Of a stretch of 11,227 nucleotides of DNA, positions 1 through 5,920 are shown in pieces. The position numbers were made by a program, and so were the translations under genes. The notes beneath the pieces are model-generated. The model did not search any database and was not told the DNA's origin. It saw only the letters and a program-made list of their open reading frames with translations. Numbering within the stretch: position 1 is the first letter of the stretch; every line of letters starts with the position of its first letter. This stretch comes from an uncultured Candidatus Melainabacteria bacterium. GTDB taxonomy: Bacteria; Cyanobacteriota; Vampirovibrionia; Gastranaerophilales; Gastranaerophilaceae. Location of the stretch: NCBI GenBank assembly GCA_934693215.1, contig CAKUVB010000042.1, positions 1 through 11,227 of the forward strand, written 5' to 3'.

Positions 1-77
<77 letters not shown>

Positions 78-81
78 TTTT

Positions 82-109
82 AAAGGACTCCCATAAGGGA
101 GTCCTTTTT
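82..109 (+). terminator. Rho-independent terminator of the tRNA-Tyr transcript
   Basis: A perfect 11-bp stem (82-92 with 97-107) closes a 4-base loop ATAA and runs into a T tract ending at 109. It starts five bases after the tRNA CCA end, so it ends the tRNA transcript and separates it from the gene at 146. Confidence 0.93.
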
Positions 110-145
110 AATATCAGCAACTATAACAAAATAAGGAGTGTATGT

Positions 146-754
146 ATGTTTGTTCAACCAATTTTTTATAATTTAAAGTTTTCTGTTACACAGGCTATAA
201 ATCCTCATATTCAGCAATCTGCAAATAAATTTGTAGAAAAAGCTATAAGTTTGCCTTCTAAAAAAGTGAAAAATAGTGGTGCAAAGTTACCTAAAAAGAT
301 TTTAGGTAAAGATATTTCATTACACGCACAACCTAAAACTGACATGGTAATTTTATCATCAGCTAAATCTAAAGTTCAAAAAGTTCAAAATAAAACAAAT
401 AACAATATTGGAAAGAATATCAAAAAAGTTTTAAATAAATATTTTGATAATTCTGATGTTAATTCAGAAAAACAAATTGCAAGACAAGAAAATTTGACAA
501 GTTTAGTAAATTCTTATGAGAAAGAAAACATTGTGCATCAAAGGAAAAATTCACGAACAAATGAAACTCTAAAAGAAGAAAGACAAAGAGCTATAAGACT
601 TATGACAAATGATGCTAAAGAACGATTAAACATATTTAAAGAAAGTGCAAGAGAAGGTAAGAAAGAAATGGCACGAGATATTAGAAAGAATTATCCAGAA
701 TATGTGCCTAATCATGAGGAAATAGTAGATAATACTTCAAAGATATATCAATAA
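146..754 (+). CDS. Lysine-rich hypothetical protein, 202 aa
   Basis: I do not recognise this protein. An open frame continues upstream to a GTG at 50, but that GTG lies inside the tRNA. The ATG at 146 follows AAGGAG (133-138) with a 7-base gap, so I take it as the start. The product is very basic and hydrophilic, with no Cys or Trp, no signal peptide and no membrane segment. Residues 1-35 are the least charged part. Residues 36-110 are rich in Lys and Asn and probably flexible. Residues about 138-185 (including KEERQRAIRLM and AREGKKEMARDIRK) should form a highly charged helix. No enzymatic motif is visible. It stands alone between the tRNA terminator and a convergent gene. A nucleic-acid-binding or structural role would be a guess from charge alone. 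Confidence 0.75.
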   Translation: MFVQPIFYNLKFSVTQAINPHIQQSANKFVEKAISLPSKKVKNSGAKLPKKILGKDISLHAQPKTDMVILSSAKSKVQKVQNKTNNNIGKNIKKVLNKYFDNSDVNSEKQIARQENLTSLVNSYEKENIVHQRKNSRTNETLKEERQRAIRLMTNDAKERLNIFKESAREGKKEMARDIRKNYPEYVPNHEEIVDNTSKIYQ

Positions 755-808
755 AACAGATATTAGTAACATTATTTCGAGGATAAGGTCATTATTATAG
801 CATAGTTA

Positions 809-843
809 GAGTTTAAGAGATTTTTAGAGTCTCTTAAAAGCTC
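809..843. terminator. Hairpin between convergent genes, possible weak bidirectional terminator
   Basis: TTTAAGAGA (812-820) pairs with TCTCTTAAA (830-838) around a 9-base loop. The stem can extend through GAG/CTC (809-811 with 841-843) across a 2-base bulge. It lies between the stop at 754 (plus strand) and the stop at 843 (minus strand), where a shared terminator is expected. Neither strand has a convincing T tract after the stem, so termination is uncertain. Confidence 0.4.
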
Positions 844-2717
844 TAGCTAAACAATTTAAAAGTTCTATCGACATTATCTTTAGCTACAGATTTTAGGGTA
901 TCCATTTCTGTATTAATTGCGTTACGTTCAGATTCTAGAGCGGCAATATCAGTGTCAAATTTTTTGTCTTTTGCATTGATTTTACGCATATCAGCTTCGT
1001 ATTTTGCTTCTGCTTTTTTAAGGTCGATATCGTCTGTCACTTCTTGTAAACTTGTATCCGTTGCAACATTCACCTGATATTCATTACCTTCATTATCATT
1101 TTTAAATAAGAATAATAAACCTTCGTTTACCATAGTTGTAAACCAGTTACTATCATCTCCATATTTACCAACAGGGTCATTTGCCGTACCTTCTAAAATA
1201 TATCCGCCATATTTATTTATATCATCAAAGGTTTTACCAGCACCAGTTGTATCATTTACTGTTTCTGTAGTTTGAATAGTTGGTGGAGTTACACTGATAA
1301 CATTATTATTTGGAGTTGTAGAAGGTTTGTATTCTGCAAAAGTGGTTTCATTTTTTACAAAAGGTTTATTCGTATCTTGAGCCCAACAATTAATAATTTT
1401 GCCAGTATGTGGATCCATATCGCTTGATGCGAAAGAGGTGGTAGTTTGTGTAAGTATTCCACTAGATGTAGTACCGTATGCATTACAATTTTTTATTGTA
1501 CCTCCATTTACGGCACTAGCAAATCCGCCAGCATTAACTTTTGCATCAGCTTCTGAATTAAGAAGCATATTACCATTCACGTTAGCTATTACGTTTCCAT
1601 AAGCATTACAGTTTTCTATAGTAGAATTATAACTAGCATTTCCAATAAAGCCTCCTATAGTGTTAGATTCGGAGGTTACGGTACCATAAGCTTCACAATT
1701 AGACACTTTACCTTCCTCAACAGAGCCTATAAATCCTCCAGCACTTGAGTCTGCACCATGTTTGTTTGTTGTATTTTGTGTTACATAAACATTACCAGTT
1801 GCTCTACAATTTGTAATACTAGCTGTTGAACTTTTTAGACTTCCAACTAAACCTCCACTTAAACACATGCCTTCGACATTTCCTGATGATGAACAGTTGT
1901 CTACTGTCGTTGAACCTTCAATGAATCCTATTAGGCTACCTCCATATCCTGCTGTTGTTGTTACGTTTACACTCGAAGAACAACTCGTCACGTTAGATGT
2001 CCCTCTAACTATACCTGCAATGCCACCAGCACCCCATTCTGTAGAGTTAACAGAACCGGAAACTGTTACGTTTTCTACAGTACCATTATTTATTACATTA
2101 GCTAGTATACCTTGAGTTGTTACATCTCCATTAATATTCAAGTTACTAACAGTACCTGACATTGTTGAGAACAATGCCTTATTCAAACCTCTAATTGTAT
2201 GTCCATTACCATCGAGATTTCCGCTAAAAGTTTTTGATGTCCAATTTATTCCTGTCATATCAATATCAGACATCAATCTATAATTACCGCTAGATGACAT
2301 ATTTTTTAATTGATCAGCAGTATAAATTTCTGTTACACCATTTACTTTTGTATTAGTTGTAGTTACTCGTCCTGATTCTAATGCAATAAAATAATCTCTA
2401 TTATTGCCAGCAACTTTTAAGTTGCTTTCTGTAGCTGCTGAAATAATAGGCTTATAATCATCTTGAAATTTCATAGTATAACCAAGAGATTTCATAGAGT
2501 TATAAGTTGCATCTATATATGTAGTTGACCCATCACTAGCTAGTTGTTTTACTTGTATTTTTGTTTTATTAAGAGCATTTTCATATTCTTTATAAACATG
2601 TGCAGATTCATTCGCCATCTGTAGCTTTTGAGCTTCGAGATGTTGAGCCTTATACTCTATGTCATGCATTCTACCTGTTAGGGAGAGCAATCTTGCTTGT
2701 GATGACGATAATCCCAT
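843..2717 (-). CDS. MGLS-family protein with GLUG-type beta-helix core, 624 aa
   Basis: Function unknown. The start follows AGGA (minus strand, 2728-2725) with a 7-base gap. Residues 1-57 are helical (MGLSSSQARLL..., then AQHLEAQKLQ) and match the gene at 5004 at 47 of the first 55 positions. Residues about 128-178 read like the opening of GLUG/M26-peptidase-type beta-helix proteins (YTADQLKNM, DIDMTG, LDGNGHTIRGL). Residues 228-448 hold repeated units of the form GG-hydrophobic-G ... N-C ... G-x-V. A Thr/Pro/Asn-rich linker spans about 455-495. A short motif near 525-540 (MVNEGLLFLFK) recurs in the paralogue as FINEGYIVLVK. Residues 547-624 form a coiled coil matching the paralogue at 68 of 78 positions. 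No signal peptide, membrane segment or sorting motif is seen, although GLUG beta-helices are usually on surface proteins. A secreted, possibly filament- or envelope-associated protein is an inference. Confidence 0.9.
   Translation of the reverse strand: MGLSSSQARLLSLTGRMHDIEYKAQHLEAQKLQMANESAHVYKEYENALNKTKIQVKQLASDGSTTYIDATYNSMKSLGYTMKFQDDYKPIISAATESNLKVAGNNRDYFIALESGRVTTTNTKVNGVTEIYTADQLKNMSSSGNYRLMSDIDMTGINWTSKTFSGNLDGNGHTIRGLNKALFSTMSGTVSNLNINGDVTTQGILANVINNGTVENVTVSGSVNSTEWGAGGIAGIVRGTSNVTSCSSSVNVTTTAGYGGSLIGFIEGSTTVDNCSSSGNVEGMCLSGGLVGSLKSSTASITNCRATGNVYVTQNTTNKHGADSSAGGFIGSVEEGKVSNCEAYGTVTSESNTIGGFIGNASYNSTIENCNAYGNVIANVNGNMLLNSEADAKVNAGGFASAVNGGTIKNCNAYGTTSSGILTQTTTSFASSDMDPHTGKIINCWAQDTNKPFVKNETTFAEYKPSTTPNNNVISVTPPTIQTTETVNDTTGAGKTFDDINKYGGYILEGTANDPVGKYGDDSNWFTTMVNEGLLFLFKNDNEGNEYQVNVATDTSLQEVTDDIDLKKAEAKYEADMRKINAKDKKFDTDIAALESERNAINTEMDTLKSVAKDNVDRTFKLFS
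1374..2036 (-). repeat. Protein-level GLUG-like beta-helix repeats in the 624-aa protein
   Basis: About six imperfect units cover residues 228-448. Landmarks are GGIAG, GGSLIGF, GGLVGS, GGFIGS, GGFIGN and GGFASA, each followed 8-16 residues later by a (N/S)C pair and usually G-x-V. Cysteines fall once per unit at 246, 275, 304, 341, 370, 411 and 444, with one extra at 285. Spacing varies from about 29 to 41 residues. The units are conserved as protein, and I see no matching DNA-level tandem repeat, so this is an old repeat rather than an expanding array. Confidence 0.75.
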
Positions 2718-2818
2718 TTTCTTTTCCTATTTTTGAGATTGCCTAGTGGTTCGCGAAAATTTTAACTAAACAACTCTTGTTACTATTCGTATTAACGGTA
2801 TTATTAGGGTTTTTCTTT

Positions 2819-2848
2819 AATATATGTAACAAAAATGTTACATATATT
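2819..2848. repeat. Perfect 12-bp inverted repeat in the divergent regulatory region
   Basis: AATATATGTAAC (2819-2830) and GTTACATATATT (2837-2848) are exact inverted copies around a 6-base centre. A minus-strand TATAAA at 2859-2854 could be the -10 box of the leftward 624-aa gene. A transcript from it would start near 2847 and carry this stem-loop at its extreme 5' end, ahead of a leader of about 130 bases. It could instead be an operator: the arms contain the same TGTAACA core seen at 4911. No upstream gene exists on either strand for it to terminate. Confidence 0.6.
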
Positions 2849-2862
2849 TTTAGTTTATAGTC

Positions 2863-2908
2863 TTAACCTTCTCTTAACAATTACCTTGAATTGTTAATAA
2901 TTGGTTAA
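2863..2908. promoter_or_regulatory. Symmetric TTAAC box array between divergent genes (Pho-box-like)
   Basis: On the plus strand TTAACC (2863-2868) and TTAACA (2874-2879) are spaced 11 bp apart. On the minus strand TTAACC (2908-2903) and TTAACA (2897-2892) repeat the arrangement as an exact mirror, centred at 2885.5. The inner arms form a perfect 9-bp inverted repeat (2874-2882 with 2889-2897). Direct repeats on an 11-bp pitch are typical of OmpR/PhoB-family response-regulator sites, and cyanobacterial Pho boxes have CTTAACCT-like units spaced by 3 bp, as at 2862-2880. The regulator's identity is an inference. Both the leftward 624-aa gene and the rightward heat-shock gene could be controlled from here. 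Confidence 0.55.
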
Positions 2909-2981
2909 AAAATCAAGATTTTTTCAAAAAAGAGTAATAATAACAGTGTAGAGAGAAAAAGGTAATAGAAAGGAGAAAATT

Positions 2982-3434
2982 ATGAAATTCTTAATAAAAA
3001 AAACACCTGACAGATTTTTAAAAACAGTTAATGATGAAATTAGTTCTATCCTAAGTCGTAACCTAGACGGACTATTCCCTGACTATAGTTTTCCGGAAGA
3101 TGAAAAACTTGCAATGCCGGTTGAACTCAAAGAAAAAGACAAAGAATACTTGGTTAAAGCTGAATTGCCCGGCGTAAAAAAAGATGACCTTGATATTGAT
3201 ATTGAAAATAATTACATCACAATCAATGCTAAAAAAGAAGAAGAAAAAGAAGATGACAATGATGGTTACAAAAAATCAGAATTCAGCTATGGTGAATTTT
3301 CTAGAACAATTTACTTCCCTCAAGAAATTGATATAGATAAAACTAAAGCTAAACTTGAACATGGTGTATTAAAAATTACAGCACCTAAGATGGAAATAAA
3401 ACAAGATAATAAAAAGAAATTAATGGTTGACTAA
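2982..3434 (+). CDS. Small heat-shock protein, Hsp20/alpha-crystallin family, 150 aa
   Basis: An ATP-independent cytoplasmic holdase that binds unfolding proteins and passes them to DnaK/ClpB-type refolding machines. AAAGGAG (2969-2975) lies 6 bases before the ATG. The N-terminal arm (1-44) is followed by an alpha-crystallin domain at about 45-138. That domain contains the LPGVKKDDLDI strand region, an acidic/lysine loop (85-96), SYGEFSRTIYFP, and the family signature AKLEHGVLKITAPK (123-136). The C-terminal tail ends KKLMVD, where L-x-V is a degenerate form of the I-x-I motif that links dimers. Length is normal for bacterial class A sHSPs. The upstream 264 bp shows no CIRCE (HrcA) element. 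The symmetric TTAAC array at 2863-2908 is the obvious candidate control site. Confidence 0.95.
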   Translation: MKFLIKKTPDRFLKTVNDEISSILSRNLDGLFPDYSFPEDEKLAMPVELKEKDKEYLVKAELPGVKKDDLDIDIENNYITINAKKEEEKEDDNDGYKKSEFSYGEFSRTIYFPQEIDIDKTKAKLEHGVLKITAPKMEIKQDNKKKLMVD

Positions 3435-3481
3435 GGTTAGGTATTTTTAACCACATATCTTAAGTAATATCACAATTGAAA

Positions 3482-3531
3482 GAGGTATTAAAACTAACAA
3501 AAAAGTTGAGTTTTAATACCTCAACTTTTTT
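3482..3531. terminator. Bidirectional terminator between hsp20 and der, with an overlapping alternative hairpin
   Basis: AAAAAAGTTGAG (3499-3510) pairs with CTCAACTTTTTT (3520-3531) around a 9-base loop. With A runs on one side and T runs on the other, it can terminate both the rightward heat-shock gene (stop 3434) and the leftward der (stop 3537). A second perfect 14-bp stem, 3482-3495 with 3509-3522, shares the right-hand sequence, so the two hairpins cannot form together on one RNA. Confidence 0.82.
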
Positions 3532-3536
3532 ATAAT

Positions 3537-4877
3537 TTATTTTTTATCTTTGTTACTGCGTTCTCTTAATGAAATTCTTATCGGAGTTCCAAAGAATCCA
3601 AAAGCTTCTCTCAATTTGTTTTCTATATATCGTTTATAATGGTCTTTCATAAGAGTTGCATTATTAGCGAACAATACGAACGTAGGTGGTTGAACTCCAA
3701 CTTGAGTAGTGTATAAAATTCTCAATCGTTTATTTTTAACACTTTGTGGTGGATTCATTACATAAGCTTCATTTATAACTTTATTCAACAAGCCTGTAGA
3801 TACTCGTTTTGTTGCTTGTTCGTATACTTCTTTTGTTTTTGTAAATATTTGATTAAGTCTTTGATGAGTTAATGCACTTACATAGATTTTAGGTACATAA
3901 TCAAGGAAAGGTATTTCTGTAACCAATTCTTTTTCAAATTTGTTTATTGTATTTGATTTTTTGTTTTCTATCAAATCCCACTTGTTGATAGCAATAATCA
4001 TTGCCTTACCGGCTTCTGTTATAATAGATGATATTTTTTTATCTTGGTCAGATATTCCTTCTTTTGCATCGATTACAAGAAGTGCAACATCACATTCTCT
4101 AATAGAACGTATTGCTCTATCTACAGCAAATTTTTCAACACCATAAGTAACTTTGGCTTTTTTTCTGATACCGGCAGTATCTATAATTACATATTCCTGT
4201 CCCTCAAAAGTCAAACGGCTATCAATACTATCTCGAGTTGTACCGGAAACATCTGATACGATTACTCTTTTCTCGCCAAGTAGTGAATTTACGATAGATG
4301 ATTTACCAGCATTAGGACGACCAACTATAGCTATTTTTATAGTTTTATCTTCTTCAACTTCTTCATCATCAGCAAGAAAACCTTCTGTAACCAAATCTAG
4401 TAAATCACCAACACCACCGGAACCATGGAGTGCTGATATTGCTATAGGTTCACCAATAGATAAAGCGTAAAAATCAGCTGTCATAAGTGCAGCTTCGTGA
4501 GAATCAATTTTGTTGACAGCTAAAAATATCGGTTTACCAGACTGACGCAAAATGTTTGCAATATCATAATCTACAGGATTGATACCTTCTTTCCCGTCAA
4601 CAATAAATATAATTCTATCGGCTTCATTACAAGCTATTTTTGCTTGGTCATATATCGAAACCATAATATCATCTTCATCTCCGGGGATAATTCCACCTGT
4701 ATCAATTACTGTAAAATTACGATGTAGCCATTCTACATCAAAATAAATTCTGTCACGGGTAACTCCTGGTAAATCATCAACGATTGATTTACGGTTACCA
4801 ATAAGACGATTAACAAATGTAGATTTACCTACATTTGGACGTCCAACTATTGCTACTACCGGTTTTCTTGTACTCAT
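3537..4877 (-). CDS. der: GTPase Der (EngA), 50S ribosome assembly factor
   Basis: Der is an essential GTPase that binds the maturing 50S subunit. The 446 residues show the family's unique tandem G domains. G domain 1 has GRPNVGKS (12-19), GVTRD (38-42), DTGG (59-62), NKID (122-125) and an SAL motif at 148-150. After an acidic linker (about 170-178), G domain 2 has GRPNAGKS (186-193), GTTRD (212-216), DTAG (233-236), NKWD (298-301) and SAL at 334-336. The C-terminal KH-like domain (about 352-438) contains the conserved NPPQ and FGFFGTPIR segments. The length is typical and no key residue is missing. No Shine-Dalgarno sequence precedes the ATG. Instead, a TATAAT box ends only six bases upstream, suggesting leaderless translation. 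It is divergent from the 244-aa paralogue gene. Confidence 0.98.
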   Translation of the reverse strand: MSTRKPVVAIVGRPNVGKSTFVNRLIGNRKSIVDDLPGVTRDRIYFDVEWLHRNFTVIDTGGIIPGDEDDIMVSIYDQAKIACNEADRIIFIVDGKEGINPVDYDIANILRQSGKPIFLAVNKIDSHEAALMTADFYALSIGEPIAISALHGSGGVGDLLDLVTEGFLADDEEVEEDKTIKIAIVGRPNAGKSSIVNSLLGEKRVIVSDVSGTTRDSIDSRLTFEGQEYVIIDTAGIRKKAKVTYGVEKFAVDRAIRSIRECDVALLVIDAKEGISDQDKKISSIITEAGKAMIIAINKWDLIENKKSNTINKFEKELVTEIPFLDYVPKIYVSALTHQRLNQIFTKTKEVYEQATKRVSTGLLNKVINEAYVMNPPQSVKNKRLRILYTTQVGVQPPTFVLFANNATLMKDHYKRYIENKLREAFGFFGTPIRISLRERSNKDKK

Positions 4878-4883
4878 ATATTG

Positions 4884-4892
4884 ATTATATCA
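4884..4892 (-). promoter_or_regulatory. Extended -10 promoter of der, probably giving a leaderless mRNA
   Basis: Read on the minus strand this is TG-A-TATAAT, a consensus extended -10 box, with its last base six bases before the der ATG. Usual -10 to start-site spacing would begin the transcript at or next to the A of the ATG. No clear -35 is present, which is tolerable for an extended -10 promoter. The flanking DNA lacks any AGGAG-like site. Confidence 0.65.
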
Positions 4893-4910
4893 CAGTCTAA
4901 AAACATTAAA

Positions 4911-4939
4911 TGTAACAAAGTCTTAACAATCCGGAACAA
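4911..4939. promoter_or_regulatory. Three imperfect TAACAA direct repeats between der and the 244-aa gene
   Basis: TGTAACAA (4911-4918), CTTAACAA (4922-4929) and CGGAACAA (4932-4939) recur at 11- and 10-base steps. The TTAACA/TGTAACA cores match those upstream of the paralogous 624-aa gene (2825-2832 and 2863-2908). The array lies about 65 bases before the start at 5004 and 20-odd bases upstream of the der -10 box, so it could act in either direction. Binding by the same OmpR/PhoB-like regulator is an inference. Confidence 0.45.
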
Positions 4940-5003
4940 ATCACTAAAGTTTTTATGGTATCTTGCCGTAATAAAAAATATCGGAAAGGAAAAGGAGTAA
5001 CAA

Positions 5004-5738
5004 ATGGGTTTATCCGCATCACAAGCAAGACTTTTAAATTTGACAGCTCGTATGCATGATATTGAGTACAAAGCTCAAAATCTTGAAGCTCAAAAACTCC
5101 AAATGGCAAACGAGTCACAACAAGTTTATTCCGAATATGAAACAGCATTAAATAAAACGAAGATTCAACAAAAAGATATCAGTCAAAGTGGTGCTACATT
5201 CTTTAAGAATATTACAGCCGCTACATTAAAAGATGGTGGATATTCTTTTGAAGTTGCAGTTGGAGCAAGTAAAGGTAAAGTATATAACGAGATGGCTAAA
5301 GCTATAACTGAATTGAAAAATACTGGCTGTGTTTCTCAAGATGGAAATTTTGTTGGAACAAATGAACAAGTAACAAATTTTATCAACGAAGGATATATTG
5401 TACTCGTTAAAGTTTTAGATAAAGATAACAAACAAGTTAAAAACTTTAATGATGGAGATTTTTTAGAAGATATACAAAAGGCTGAGGCAACTTCTGGCAC
5501 TTATGAAGTTAATGTGGCAACAGATACAGGACTTCAAGAGGTTACTGATGAAGTTGATTTGAAAAAAGCTGAAGCAAAATATGAATCTGATATGCGAAAA
5601 ATCAATAATAAAGATGCAAAATTTGATACGGATTTAGCTGCTCTTGAGTCTGAACGTAATGCAATAAAAACTGAAATGGATACATTAAAATCCGTTGCAA
5701 AAGATAACGTAGATAGAACGTATAAATTGTTCTCATAA
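5004..5738 (+). CDS. MGLS-family protein with short central domain, 244 aa (paralogue of 843-2717)
   Basis: Function unknown. AAAGGAG (4991-4997) lies 6 bases before the ATG. Residues 1-57 (MGLSASQARLL, then AQNLEAQKLQMANES) form the conserved N-terminal helix. Residues 167-244 form the conserved C-terminal coiled coil, ending KDNVDRTYKLFS. The centre (about 58-166) is unrelated to the beta-helix of the paralogue, except for a short motif FINEGYIVLVK (126-136). No signal peptide or membrane segment is visible. At DNA level the shared ends differ at many third codon positions, so the duplication is old and the ends are under protein-level constraint. Plausible roles are a self-assembling or secreted structural protein, by analogy with flagellin-type proteins that keep helical ends around a variable middle. 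No secretion genes are in view to support this. Confidence 0.88.
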   Translation: MGLSASQARLLNLTARMHDIEYKAQNLEAQKLQMANESQQVYSEYETALNKTKIQQKDISQSGATFFKNITAATLKDGGYSFEVAVGASKGKVYNEMAKAITELKNTGCVSQDGNFVGTNEQVTNFINEGYIVLVKVLDKDNKQVKNFNDGDFLEDIQKAEATSGTYEVNVATDTGLQEVTDEVDLKKAEAKYESDMRKINNKDAKFDTDLAALESERNAIKTEMDTLKSVAKDNVDRTYKLFS

Positions 5739-5788
5739 CGTTATTAAATAAAATTTCTACACATAATTTTTCCCTATAATTGATTTTT

Positions 5789-5809
5789 AACCGCCATTGG
5801 CGGTTTTTT
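5789..5809 (+). terminator. Rho-independent terminator of the 244-aa gene
   Basis: AACCGCC (5789-5795) pairs with GGCGGTT (5799-5805) around a 3-base loop, and the T tract runs to 5809. This is an unusually GC-rich stem for this window, about 50 bases after the stop. Confidence 0.93.
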
Positions 5810-5881
5810 CTTTATGAATATTAATATTGACTCCTCTTACTTAAACTCGATTCATTATTAAACTTGAACAATTGACATATT

Positions 5882-5887
5882 TATAAT
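5882..5887 (+). promoter_or_regulatory. Candidate -10 box for the symporter-ileS operon
   Basis: A perfect TATAAT lies 33 bases before the GTG start and would give a leader of roughly 27 bases. No good -35 hexamer sits 16-18 bases upstream. A TTGACA at 5872-5877 is too close to pair with it, and pairs instead at 17 bases with a weak TCTTAT (5895-5900). Confidence 0.4.
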
Positions 5888-5920
5888 ACACTTTTCTTAT
5901 ATCAAAAGAGGAACAATACT

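Noticed and set aside
1374..2036. CRISPR array or DNA tandem repeat in the repetitive gene
   Set aside because: The periodicity exists only in the protein; the nucleotide units differ throughout and spacing is irregular.
1399..2115. Plus-strand open frames inside the beta-helix gene (1399-1602, 1867-2115)
   Set aside because: They are antisense to a long gene with recognisable protein repeats and have no ribosome sites or motifs of their own.
2718..2981. CIRCE element controlling the small heat-shock gene
   Set aside because: No TTAGCACTC-N9-GAGTGCTAA-like sequence is present; the dyads found are of a different type.
3940..4470. Three overlapping plus-strand frames antisense to der
   Set aside because: They run opposite the conserved G domains of der; their composition is explained by der codons.
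4874..5148. Minus-strand frames over the der/5004 intergenic region
   Set aside because: They cover the promoter region and the antisense of the conserved MGLS N-terminus, with no ribosome site.
5739..5920. T-box or other riboswitch ahead of the symporter-ileS operon
   Set aside because: The 182 bases hold the previous gene's terminator and a short promoter region, with no room for or sign of a specifier/antiterminator structure.
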